NCBI GenBank assembly: GCA_030038955.1
Contig: JASHQV010000057.1
Coordinates: 1-5,148 of the forward strand
Direction: 5' to 3'
Source of the DNA: Solirubrobacteraceae bacterium
GTDB lineage: Bacteria; Actinomycetota; Thermoleophilia; Solirubrobacterales; Solirubrobacteraceae
Length of the DNA: 5,148 nucleotides
The notes under the pieces are model-generated. The model did not search any database. It was not told where the DNA came from and saw only the letters and a program-made list of their open reading frames with translations. Of the stretch, positions 1 to 4,427 are shown piece by piece (the stretch's first letter is position 1; every line of letters starts with the position of its first letter). Made by a program: the position numbers and the translations under genes.

Positions 1-1
1 G

Positions 2-22
2 CGGCCCCGGATCGGGGGGCCG
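2..22. repeat. GC-rich stem-loop at window edge
   Basis: CGGCCCC (2-8) and GGGGCCG (16-22) form a 7-base-pair stem with a 7-base loop, six bases beyond the long stem-loop at 29-70. Together they may form a two-hairpin transcription end point. No T-run is visible; what follows lies outside the window. Confidence 0.35.
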
Positions 23-28
23 GCTGAC

Positions 29-70
29 CTGTGGATGAAAATGGCGCTATAGACCAATTTCCATCCACAG
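29..70 (-). terminator. Long stem-loop after the sigma/anti-sigma operon
   Basis: Beginning 37 bases past the stop at 108, CTGTGGATGAAAAT (29-42) and ATTTCCATCCACAG (57-70) are inverted repeats with 13 of 14 complementary. The single mismatch is A-C in a plus-strand RNA but G-U in the minus-strand RNA, giving a continuous 14-base-pair stem with a 14-base loop in the transcript of this operon. That bias supports an RNA element on the minus strand. No T-run follows, so a T-independent terminator or 3' stabiliser is likely. Both arms also resemble DnaA boxes (see findings). Confidence 0.5.
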
Positions 71-107
71 ATCGCGGATCGATGACGATCCCCGTCGCCA
101 AGTCCGG

Positions 108-1235
108 CTAGCGCCGGCGCGGCGCCGAGGGGTTGCGCGGCCGCGGGAGCGGCGCTGCCTTGGGAACGGTTGCCGCCGGGACCACCGACGAGCGGACGTA
201 GGCAGTCGACTGGATCGCGTAGCCGGCGCCGATCCCGCGCACCGGGCTCGCCTTCAGGAGGACGGTCTCGGTCGCCAGCAGCGCTTTCGTGGACTGCTCG
301 AAGATCAGCTCGCTGCGCATCGGGAAGGTGCTGCCGGCGCCGGCGCCCGGTCCCGTGCGGGGGGCTGACTCGCCGGGAATGACGATGCCAAGCGCGACGC
401 CGCGGCGGCCGAGAGGGTCGCGTACGAGCCCGAGGTCCTCGACTCCGGGGAGCTGCTCGAGCGTCGTGAACAGCGCCCTGCGCACGGCCTCGGGGAGCGG
501 TACCCACCCGAGCGCGCTGGCGATCTCGCTGAAGCGGTTCGCCGCGGGCAACGTGCGAGTCGGCGGGAAGAACCGAAGCAGGGCCGGCTGGCTGGTGGGG
601 AGGCTCGCAACCCGCGCGTAGCTGAGCATGCGGTCCCCGAACTGGAAGCCGTGGCCGTTGGTGGTTGCGAACGTCTTGGCGTCGATCTCGATCATCGGAT
701 CGCTTCCCTCGGAGCGCCACACCGCACGCGCGTGCGGGCTGCCGATGAAACGCGGCTTGCCGAGCATGGCTGCCCGACCGTCGCCCTCGCCGCTCTTCAG
801 GATCCACGTCCGGAACTCGACGCGGTTGACCACGGCCGCCCGTGTGGCGGAGTTGACCGTCGTCGACGGAGGAGTTCCGGCCCGTGTCAACGCCCGCTGC
901 ACCGCGATCGGCTCCCACGGGATCGTTTCCTGCTGGACCGCCGTCACGTACCATGCCTCGTCCCTGCCGAGGCGCACGCCGCCGAGGCCTTGCGTCGTTC
1001 CGGCGCCCGTGGTCGCCGCACCGTGGCCGCGAACACGCGGTCCGGCGCTGACGACGATCGCGACCACCGCCGCCGCCACGGCCAGGCTGAGCGCCGGGAG
1101 CAGCCACGATCGCGCGCTCGACAGCGGCGGCCTCCACGCCCGACGCCGGCTCGGAGCCGCCGCGGGCGCGGGAGACTCGATCGCCCGCTCGGCCAGCGCG
1201 ACGACCTGCCGGCGCACCGTGGGCAGCACCGCCAT
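108..1235 (-). CDS. Membrane-anchored putative anti-sigma/sensor protein (CU044_5270-like)
   Basis: 375 residues from the ATG at 1235; the open frame extends to 1421, but that part is the sigma gene read in another frame. A 43-residue basic cytosolic tail precedes one membrane helix at about 44-64 (WLLPALSLAVAAAVVAIVV), then a large exported domain of about 300 residues. The domain opens with EAWYVTAVQQET and contains VRDPLGRRGVALG and a later SELIFEQSTKALL segment. This layout and the D-x-LGRxGVA motif match the actinobacterial CU044_5270 family, which usually follows an ECF sigma gene. I see no cysteine and no HxxxCxxC zinc anti-sigma motif, so if it restrains the sigma factor it must do so with the short basic tail. 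The tail of the protein is Pro/Arg/Ala-rich and may lie in the cell wall. Its role as anti-sigma is inferred from position; the ligand or stress sensed is unknown. Confidence 0.85.
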   Translation of the reverse strand: MAVLPTVRRQVVALAERAIESPAPAAAPSRRRAWRPPLSSARSWLLPALSLAVAAAVVAIVVSAGPRVRGHGAATTGAGTTQGLGGVRLGRDEAWYVTAVQQETIPWEPIAVQRALTRAGTPPSTTVNSATRAAVVNRVEFRTWILKSGEGDGRAAMLGKPRFIGSPHARAVWRSEGSDPMIEIDAKTFATTNGHGFQFGDRMLSYARVASLPTSQPALLRFFPPTRTLPAANRFSEIASALGWVPLPEAVRRALFTTLEQLPGVEDLGLVRDPLGRRGVALGIVIPGESAPRTGPGAGAGSTFPMRSELIFEQSTKALLATETVLLKASPVRGIGAGYAIQSTAYVRSSVVPAATVPKAAPLPRPRNPSAPRRR

Positions 1236-1795
1236 CACACGCCCCCCTTGTCGAGCTGACGCCGCAGGGCCGCCAACCCACGGCTGACGCGCTTGCGGAT
1301 CACCAGCGGGGAGGTCTGCAGCTCCGCCGCGATCTCGGGATACCCGCGCTCGTCCAGCACCCTGGCGCGAATCGCCTCTGCCTGCTCGCGCGGCAGCCGT
1401 CCGAGCAGCTCGTGCAGCCAAACGTCACTTGTCATCAAAGCCTCCACTCGCTCGAGCTCGTCGGGCTCGAAGCTGATCGCCTCGATCAGACCGAGTCGGG
1501 TGCGAGCCGACGCCTCCACCTGGCCGGCCCGGATGCTCTTGACCAGCGTGTTGTGGGCGATCGTGAGCACCCAGCCGGCCGCCGTCGGCCCCAGCGGCCG
1601 GTAACGATCCGCGGCCGCCAGGATCGCCGTGAACACCTCCGCCGTCAGGTCAGCCGTCACTTCCGGGTCCCTCACCCGCCGGGCGAAGTAGCCAACCACG
1701 GCCGCCTCGTACCGGTCGTAGAACTCGGCGAAGGCAGCAGCATCCGCGTGCGTGTCCCGCAACAGCTCGGCATCGCTGCGATCCCGGAGCCCCAT
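1235..1795 (-). CDS. ECF-family RNA polymerase sigma factor
   Basis: 186 residues, the usual ECF length. Region 2 spans about 22-92: FAEFYDRYEAAVVGYFARRV, then DLTAEVFTAIL (region 2.2, core polymerase contact) and GWVLTIAHNTLVKSIR (regions 2.3/2.4, -10 recognition). A linker leads to region 4 at about 128-181: LGRLPREQAEAIRARVL and a helix-turn-helix from GYPEIAAEL through VIRKRVSRGLAALRRQL, for -35 binding. It would direct RNA polymerase to a small stress or envelope regulon. The ATG at 1795 is the only start available: an in-frame TGA lies at 1837-1835 with no alternative start between, and the Shine-Dalgarno is weak. The gene ends in TGATG with the downstream membrane protein, the classic sigma/anti-sigma arrangement. 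The exact ECF subgroup is not determined. Confidence 0.94.
   Translation of the reverse strand: MGLRDRSDAELLRDTHADAAAFAEFYDRYEAAVVGYFARRVRDPEVTADLTAEVFTAILAAADRYRPLGPTAAGWVLTIAHNTLVKSIRAGQVEASARTRLGLIEAISFEPDELERVEALMTSDVWLHELLGRLPREQAEAIRARVLDERGYPEIAAELQTSPLVIRKRVSRGLAALRRQLDKGGV
1242..1249 (-). promoter_or_regulatory. Strong ribosome binding site inside the sigma gene's 3' end
   Basis: In coding sense AAGGGGGG lies six bases before the ATG at 1235, within the last codons of the sigma factor. It fixes the start of the membrane partner at 1235, rather than at a start further upstream, and supports coupled translation of the pair. Confidence 0.7.
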
Positions 1796-1864
1796 AGAGA
1801 GATTAACCCAGGACCGCCGGACTTGTGACCGATCTCAGCGGGTCTCGCTATGTCGTCACGAGAT
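1796..1864 (-). promoter_or_regulatory. Short spacer before the sigma factor gene, with small hairpin
   Basis: This 69-base gap is the only real break between the mec pair and the sigma pair, so it may carry the sigma operon's own promoter; ECF operons are often autoregulated. Just after the upstream stop, TCTCG (1843-1847) and CGAGA (1859-1863) can form a 5-base-pair hairpin with an 11-base loop. No GGAAC-type -35 or clear -10 is recognisable, so a promoter is inferred from position only. Confidence 0.3.
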
Positions 1865-2362
1865 TCAGTGGAGGGCGTAGATCAGCGAGACGATCGCCGC
1901 CCCCAAGGCCAGCGCCACCAGCAGGCCCGCCAGCAGCCGCACCGGCGGCGTGCGAGCGGCGCCCGGTGGCGCATCGGTGATGATCTCGGCCGCCAGCAGC
2001 GCCTCGCGAGCCGTATCCACGCCCGACTGGGGCACGAGCACGTCGCGCGGCCCGGCGGCGAGGAAGTCGGGCACGTCGAAGCCGGCGCTGCGTCGCAGGA
2101 GGCTCGGCACCCCCTCCTCCAGCAGCAGCCCCTGGACGAACTCGGCCTCGGGCTGATTGCCCGCCCGGGCGACTGCGACCAGCGGCCCCTGGCAAAGCTG
2201 GGGCTTGATCTTGCGGGCGCGGCCGTGTCGGTCGCTGACGACCAGCTCGGGCGCGTCCAGGACCAGCGGCAGGCGGCAGCGCTCGCAGAAGCGATGGTCG
2301 CTGCCGTAGGCGGCTCCGCAGCCGGGGCAGATCAGCCGCGGCGTCGAAGCGGCCGTGCCCAT
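1865..2362 (-). CDS. Zinc-ribbon, DUF2007-like, single-TM membrane protein
   Basis: 165 residues starting at the ATG within the TGATG junction with mec, with GGAAG eight bases upstream; the open frame continues to 2692 but that extension is antisense-like shadow of mec in another frame. Domains in order: a zinc ribbon with Cys12-x2-Cys15 and Cys26-x2-Cys29; a domain at about 60-125 beginning LVAVARAGNQPEAEFVQGLL and continuing through EEGVP and RDVLVP, the pattern of the DUF2007 'putative signal transducing protein' fold; then a C-terminal membrane helix at about 142-163 ending four-square at the tail. With the helix at the very C-terminus it is probably tail-anchored with the zinc ribbon and DUF2007 domain in the cytosol. 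The exact function is unknown. Tight coupling to mec implies co-expression and perhaps a role near the protease or its carrier protein. Confidence 0.8.
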   Translation of the reverse strand: MGTAASTPRLICPGCGAAYGSDHRFCERCRLPLVLDAPELVVSDRHGRARKIKPQLCQGPLVAVARAGNQPEAEFVQGLLLEEGVPSLLRRSAGFDVPDFLAAGPRDVLVPQSGVDTAREALLAAEIITDAPPGAARTPPVRLLAGLLVALALGAAIVSLIYALH

Positions 2363-2757
2363 CACACCACTTCCAGCTCCGCCTGCTCGACGTGGCCGCC
2401 GCGGATCCTGTAGGCCGGGAGCTCGGGCTCGTCTCCCGCCAGCCCGATGATCAGGTACAGCGGATCGGGCCAGCCAGCGGCGAGGTTCACGTCGGTCTGC
2501 GAGGGATACGGGCGGCTGCGCGTGTGCGAGTGGTAGATCGCACCGAGCTCGCAGCCGGCATCCTCTATCTCGCGATAGATGCGCAACAGCTCCTCGGGGC
2601 CGATCTCGTATCTGAGCGGGCTGCCATGGATGTTCACCGCCTGGTAGACGCGCTGCGCCGCGCCGTCGCGGAGCGAGACGACACCGCAGCACTCGTTCGG
2701 GGCCTCGGAGAGGGCGTGATCGACCAGCTGCTGCACCAGCTCGCGCGAGATCTTCAC
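2362..2757 (-). CDS. mec: Mec-type JAMM/MPN zinc metalloprotease (CysO-cysteine peptidase-like)
   Basis: 131 residues with an intact JAMM zinc site: Glu22 (in NECCG), then His76-Ser-His78, Ser86 and Asp89, exactly fitting HxHx7SxxD. The segment YHSHTRSRPYPSQTDV closely resembles M. tuberculosis Mec (recalled YHSHTATEAYPSRTDV), which cleaves cysteine from the C-terminus of the sulfur carrier CysO after CysM has added it. The nearby CysM-type synthase supports this role; CysO itself is not in the window. The start is GTG: an in-frame TGA lies about 50 bases upstream and no ATG, GTG or TTG falls between, so this is the first available start. No convincing Shine-Dalgarno is seen. The stop overlaps the next gene as TGATG. 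It could instead process another ubiquitin-like or ThiS/MoaD-like protein. Confidence 0.9.
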   Translation of the reverse strand: MKISRELVQQLVDHALSEAPNECCGVVSLRDGAAQRVYQAVNIHGSPLRYEIGPEELLRIYREIEDAGCELGAIYHSHTRSRPYPSQTDVNLAAGWPDPLYLIIGLAGDEPELPAYRIRGGHVEQAELEVV

Positions 2758-2850
2758 GCGAACGAGGCTACCAAGGGTTCGCGCGAGAATTAGGCAGCGT
2801 CAGGGAACTAGGTGGTGGAGCTGGCGAGCGGCGGGACGTGGCTGGCGGAA

Positions 2851-2894
2851 GGCCGTGACACAAGACGTACTGGTGGTACGGCGCTGTCACGGCC
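2851..2894. repeat. 44-base inverted repeat / two-tier hairpin
   Basis: GGCCGTGACA (2851-2860) and TGTCACGGCC (2885-2894) are perfect 10-base complements. Inside lies a second stem, CGTAC (2866-2870) with GTACG (2876-2880), around the 5-base loop TGGTG; a short asymmetric internal loop joins the two. No T-run follows on either strand, so a classical intrinsic terminator is not supported. Position upstream of mec and downstream of the ferritin-like operon allows an operator, an RNA hairpin in the mec leader, or a terminator of the upstream operon. Confidence 0.6.
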
Positions 2895-2914
2895 GGGCGG
2901 GCGGGGTCGATTGC

Positions 2915-2926
2915 GCGTCCGGACGC
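2915..2926. promoter_or_regulatory. Perfect 12-base palindrome, candidate operator
   Basis: GCGTCCGGACGC is a perfect dyad in the mec/FlgM-like divergent spacer, followed at once by CGTCAAAGACG and GACGTC. Clustering with the adjacent 44-base hairpin suggests a protein-binding region, but palindromes built from GC-rich words occur by chance in such genomes. No known operator consensus is recognised. Confidence 0.3.
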
Positions 2927-3063
2927 CGTCAAAGACGTCGATAATTCTCACGCGTGCCCCAGCTCCCGAGTGGCGCCCCGGCTCGGTCGCGGTCGGGCGT
3001 CGGCGCCTCCTCCACCCGTCCACAGCCGTCAACCACGCCTGTGCGGCTGCCGATACCAAAAAA

Positions 3064-3315
3064 GTGACTGATGACAAGGCAGCACTCAGGCAGATGATCC
3101 TTCGGGGGATGTACGTCGTCGACGAGCGACGCGTAGCCGACGCGATCGTGGCTCGTGCCGGCGTGCCCAAGGCGGCCGCGCGGACCGGCTTTCACGGCGA
3201 TGCGCCCGCGCGCACCGGCCTGCCGGCCGGCCACGCACCGCGGTCCGCTCATCCACTCTCGGCGCTGCCCGTTACCAGTCCGACCGCGACATCGAGATCG
3301 ATGTCCTGCGGGTGA
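3064..3315 (+). CDS. Small plus-strand frame with FlgM-like anti-sigma motif (gene or relic)
   Basis: This is the only plausible plus-strand gene. From GTG 3064 the frame encodes 83 residues. Residues 5-33 resemble the sigma-binding C-terminal helices of FlgM: KAALRQMILRGMY, then VVDERRVADAIVARAG. Against Salmonella FlgM (recalled: EALKTAIRNGELKMD, GKIADSLIREAQ) this aligns without gaps, keeping the A-L-x3-I-x2-G spacing, the D after it and the ADxx[IL] motif. The following 50 residues are Ala/Pro/Arg-rich, look non-protein-like, and run antisense into the 3' end of the ferritin-like gene (3249-3315). The start is uncertain: no Shine-Dalgarno precedes GTG 3064, and the frame is open back to GTG 2812 with a TTG at 2911. 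Third-position GC by eye is lower than in neighbours. It may be a short FlgM-family regulator, a frameshifted copy or a decayed remnant. The motif is convincing; the gene model is not. Confidence 0.45.
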   Translation: MTDDKAALRQMILRGMYVVDERRVADAIVARAGVPKAAARTGFHGDAPARTGLPAGHAPRSAHPLSALPVTSPTATSRSMSCG

Positions 3316-3824
3316 CGGAAGCTGAACAGCAGCGTCGAGTGCTGGGCCTCGCTGGCCATGATCCTTGCCACCAGGGTGGCGCTGGCGGGGTCGCTGAGAT
3401 CTCGCAGCGCCTTGTAGCAGGCGCCCACCAGGGCGCCCTCCAGCTGCTCGAGCAGCCGGAACCAGTCGCGCTCGCTGCGTAGTGCGCTGAACCGCACGGC
3501 GATCCCAAGACCGGCCAGCGCGTCGACCGTGGCGCGGGTCGACAGCGGTGTCGAGCGGCGGGTTGAGAGCCGCCTCGGACCGGACTTGTCCAGCAAGCGC
3601 GCCAGCGCCAGCGCATGCGCGCGCTCCTGCGTCTCGATCCGGCCCGCGAGCAGTCGGCCCCCGGGCGTCACGGCGGCCGCCGCTACCGCCCGCCCGTACA
3701 CCGCCACTGCCAGCCGCTCGCTCGCCAGCAGCTCGAGCAGGCGCCGGCGTTCGCCAGCCGCCGCCCTGACGAGATCCGCGAGCAGCTGCCGGCGCGAGCG
3801 GGGGGGATCAGAAGCGCGGCTCAT
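3249..3824 (-). CDS. Ferritin-like domain protein, soluble companion of the lipoprotein
   Basis: 191 residues, starting at an ATG that overlaps the upstream lipoprotein gene as ATGA, so translation is probably coupled; there is no clear Shine-Dalgarno of its own. The predicted helices repeat the partner's pattern: SERLAVAVY (35-43, Glu36 seven residues before Tyr43), ETQERAH (64-70, Glu67xxHis70), EQLEGALVGACY (126-137, candidate Glu129) and SEAQH (158-162, Glu159xxHis162). This is a plausible full diiron ligand set, with Glu at 159 where the lipoprotein has Asp. The N-terminus is arginine-rich with no hydrophobic core or lipobox, so a cytosolic location is expected, unlike its neighbour. The central segment 80-105 is Ser/Thr/Arg-rich and probably a loop. 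The pair look like diverged paralogues. I cannot name a substrate. Encapsulin cargo or a Dps-like role cannot be judged from this sequence. Confidence 0.8.
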   Translation of the reverse strand: MSRASDPPRSRRQLLADLVRAAAGERRRLLELLASERLAVAVYGRAVAAAAVTPGGRLLAGRIETQERAHALALARLLDKSGPRRLSTRRSTPLSTRATVDALAGLGIAVRFSALRSERDWFRLLEQLEGALVGACYKALRDLSDPASATLVARIMASEAQHSTLLFSFRHPQDIDLDVAVGLVTGSAESG

Positions 3825-4375
3825 TCGCTCGCGCTGACGAACGGGGCCGTCATCGCCGGCAACCCCTGCTGTGCGCGCAGCACGGTCACGTGCTGAGCGT
3901 CATTGGCCAGGATCGGGGCGAGCGACTGGCGCAGATCCGGACTGGAGATGCGCGCGATCGCGGCCAGGTAGGCGCCGATCTGCTCCCGCTCGAGCGCGTG
4001 CAGCAGCGCCAGCAAGCGGTCGCGCCCGCGCGGGTGTCCGAGGTCATAGTGGCTCAGCGGGCTGTGGGCGTAGCCGCGCACCTGCTTGATCAGCTTGCGC
4101 AGCTCTCCGGCGTGAAGCAGCTCCTGGCCGAGGAACTGGCCCGCCATCTTCGAGCCGAATCCCCCCAGCAGCGGTGCCGCGACCGTGTAAGCGGCGATCG
4201 AGCGCTGCTCGATCGCGAGCGCATCGTTGAGCAGCTTCACGTCGAGCTCGCGCGCGTCGGCTGAGACTCGGATCGGCGCACGTGAGCCGCACCCGGCGAG
4301 CGCCAGCCCGGCGACAGCGAGCGCCGAGCTGCACACAACCGCCCGGCGCGTGGCCGGCTCTTGAGGGCTCACCAT
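3821..4375 (-). CDS. Ferritin-like domain lipoprotein, putative Tat/Sec-exported diiron protein
   Basis: 184 residues. The N-terminus has Arg-Arg at 10-11, a hydrophobic stretch and a lipobox Leu26-Ala-Gly-Cys29, so a membrane-anchored lipoprotein outside the cytoplasm is predicted; the twin arginine makes Tat export possible. The rest is a four-helix ferritin-like fold with clear internal two-fold symmetry. AIEQRSIAAY (54-63) matches ALEREQIGAY (127-136), and GQELLH (83-88) matches NDAQHV (158-163). Likely metal ligands are Glu56, Glu85 and His88 in one half, Glu129, Asp159 and His162 in the other; Asp159 replaces the usual Glu of ExxH. The family (Ferritin_2/DUF4439-like) is mostly uncharacterised. 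The start is ATG with GAGG seven bases upstream (in CCAGAGGCC). The last codons overlap the next gene by ATGA. Iron storage is unlikely for a lipoprotein; a redox, iron-sensing or structural role is open. The substrate is unknown. Confidence 0.85.
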   Translation of the reverse strand: MVSPQEPATRRAVVCSSALAVAGLALAGCGSRAPIRVSADARELDVKLLNDALAIEQRSIAAYTVAAPLLGGFGSKMAGQFLGQELLHAGELRKLIKQVRGYAHSPLSHYDLGHPRGRDRLLALLHALEREQIGAYLAAIARISSPDLRQSLAPILANDAQHVTVLRAQQGLPAMTAPFVSASE

Positions 4376-4427
4376 CAGACGGCCTCTGGAGGGCTCACCA
4401 CGGGACGGGCCCCCGTGCGGCTCACCA
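4358..4427 (-). repeat. Phased direct repeats carrying start-codon-like motifs between cysM and the ferritin-like lipoprotein gene
   Basis: The 17-base plus-strand string CTCTTGAGGGCTCACCA (4358-4374) recurs as CTCTGGAGGGCTCACCA (4384-4400), one mismatch, offset 26 bases. Its core GGCTCACCA occurs a third time at 4419-4427, offset 27 bases, over the cysM stop. In coding sense each copy reads TGGTGAGCC. Copy one contains the real start (ATG GTG AGC CCT). Copy two gives GTG GTG AGC CCT CCA GAG GCC GTC TGA, an eight-codon frame whose TGA (4377-4375) overlaps the lipoprotein ATG as TGATG. This looks like a duplicated translation-initiation segment and could act as a coupled leader minicistron. 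The repeats are directly seen; the function is inferred. Confidence 0.6.
4399..4417 (-). other. Small hairpin just after the cysM stop
   Basis: CACGGG (4399-4404) and CCCGTG (4412-4417) form a perfect 6-base-pair stem with a 7-base loop, beginning five bases beyond the cysM stop codon in the transcript. No T-run follows, so it is not a convincing intrinsic terminator. It could partly separate expression of cysM from the ferritin-like genes or protect a processed 3' end. A stem this short in GC-rich DNA can arise by chance. Confidence 0.3.

Larger units (their letters stand above)
2758..3063. other. Divergent intergenic region rich in palindromes
   Basis: About 306 bases lie between the divergently oriented mec gene (minus) and the FlgM-like frame (plus). 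I see no credible protein here on either strand; the open frames are Arg/Pro/Thr-rich and match nothing I recognise. It holds a 44-base hairpin (2851-2894), a perfect 12-base palindrome (2915-2926), CGTC-AAA-GACG (2927-2937) and GACGTC (2934-2939). A GATAAT hexamer (2940-2945) could be a plus-strand -10 element, but no -35 sits at the right distance. Promoters for mec and for the FlgM-like frame would be expected here; none can be assigned firmly. Confidence 0.5.

Noticed and set aside
628..1287. Long plus-strand frames opposite the membrane partner (also 1850-2413 and 3890-4264)
   Set aside because: They are antisense shadows of well-supported minus-strand genes, as expected in GC-rich DNA where stops are rare.
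1236..1421. N-terminal extension of the membrane partner frame up to 1421
   Set aside because: These 62 codons are the sigma factor's region 4 read in another frame. The Arg/Ala/Gly-rich product is not protein-like, and a strong RBS and TGATG junction mark 1235 as the start.
2363..2692. N-terminal extension of the zinc-ribbon protein frame up to 2692
   Set aside because: It lies fully inside mec in another frame and is rich in arginine; the ATG at 2362 has its own GGAAG site and stop-start overlap.
2937..2944. GTCGATAA as a flagellar sigma-28 -10 element (consensus GCCGATAA) near the FlgM-like frame
   Set aside because: Seven of eight match, but there is no TAAA about 15 bases upstream, and the distance to the putative start is over 100 bases.
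3050..3110. Possible minus-strand intrinsic terminator ending in TTTTTT (opposite AAAAAA at 3058-3063)
   Set aside because: The stem before the T-run is only four or five base pairs (AGTG/CACT) around a 16-base loop, too weak to call.
2808..3170. A 120-codon minus-strand frame with one hydrophobic stretch
   Set aside because: The composition is Arg/Pro/Thr-rich, it is antisense to the FlgM-like motif and contains the hairpin and palindromes; no family resemblance.
2929..3252. A 107-codon minus-strand frame whose ATG overlaps the ferritin-like stop as ATGA
   Set aside because: The junction is tempting for a third operon gene, but the product has no recognisable domain or hydrophobic pattern and runs antisense through the FlgM-like motif, which is the better-supported reading. 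Not fully excluded.
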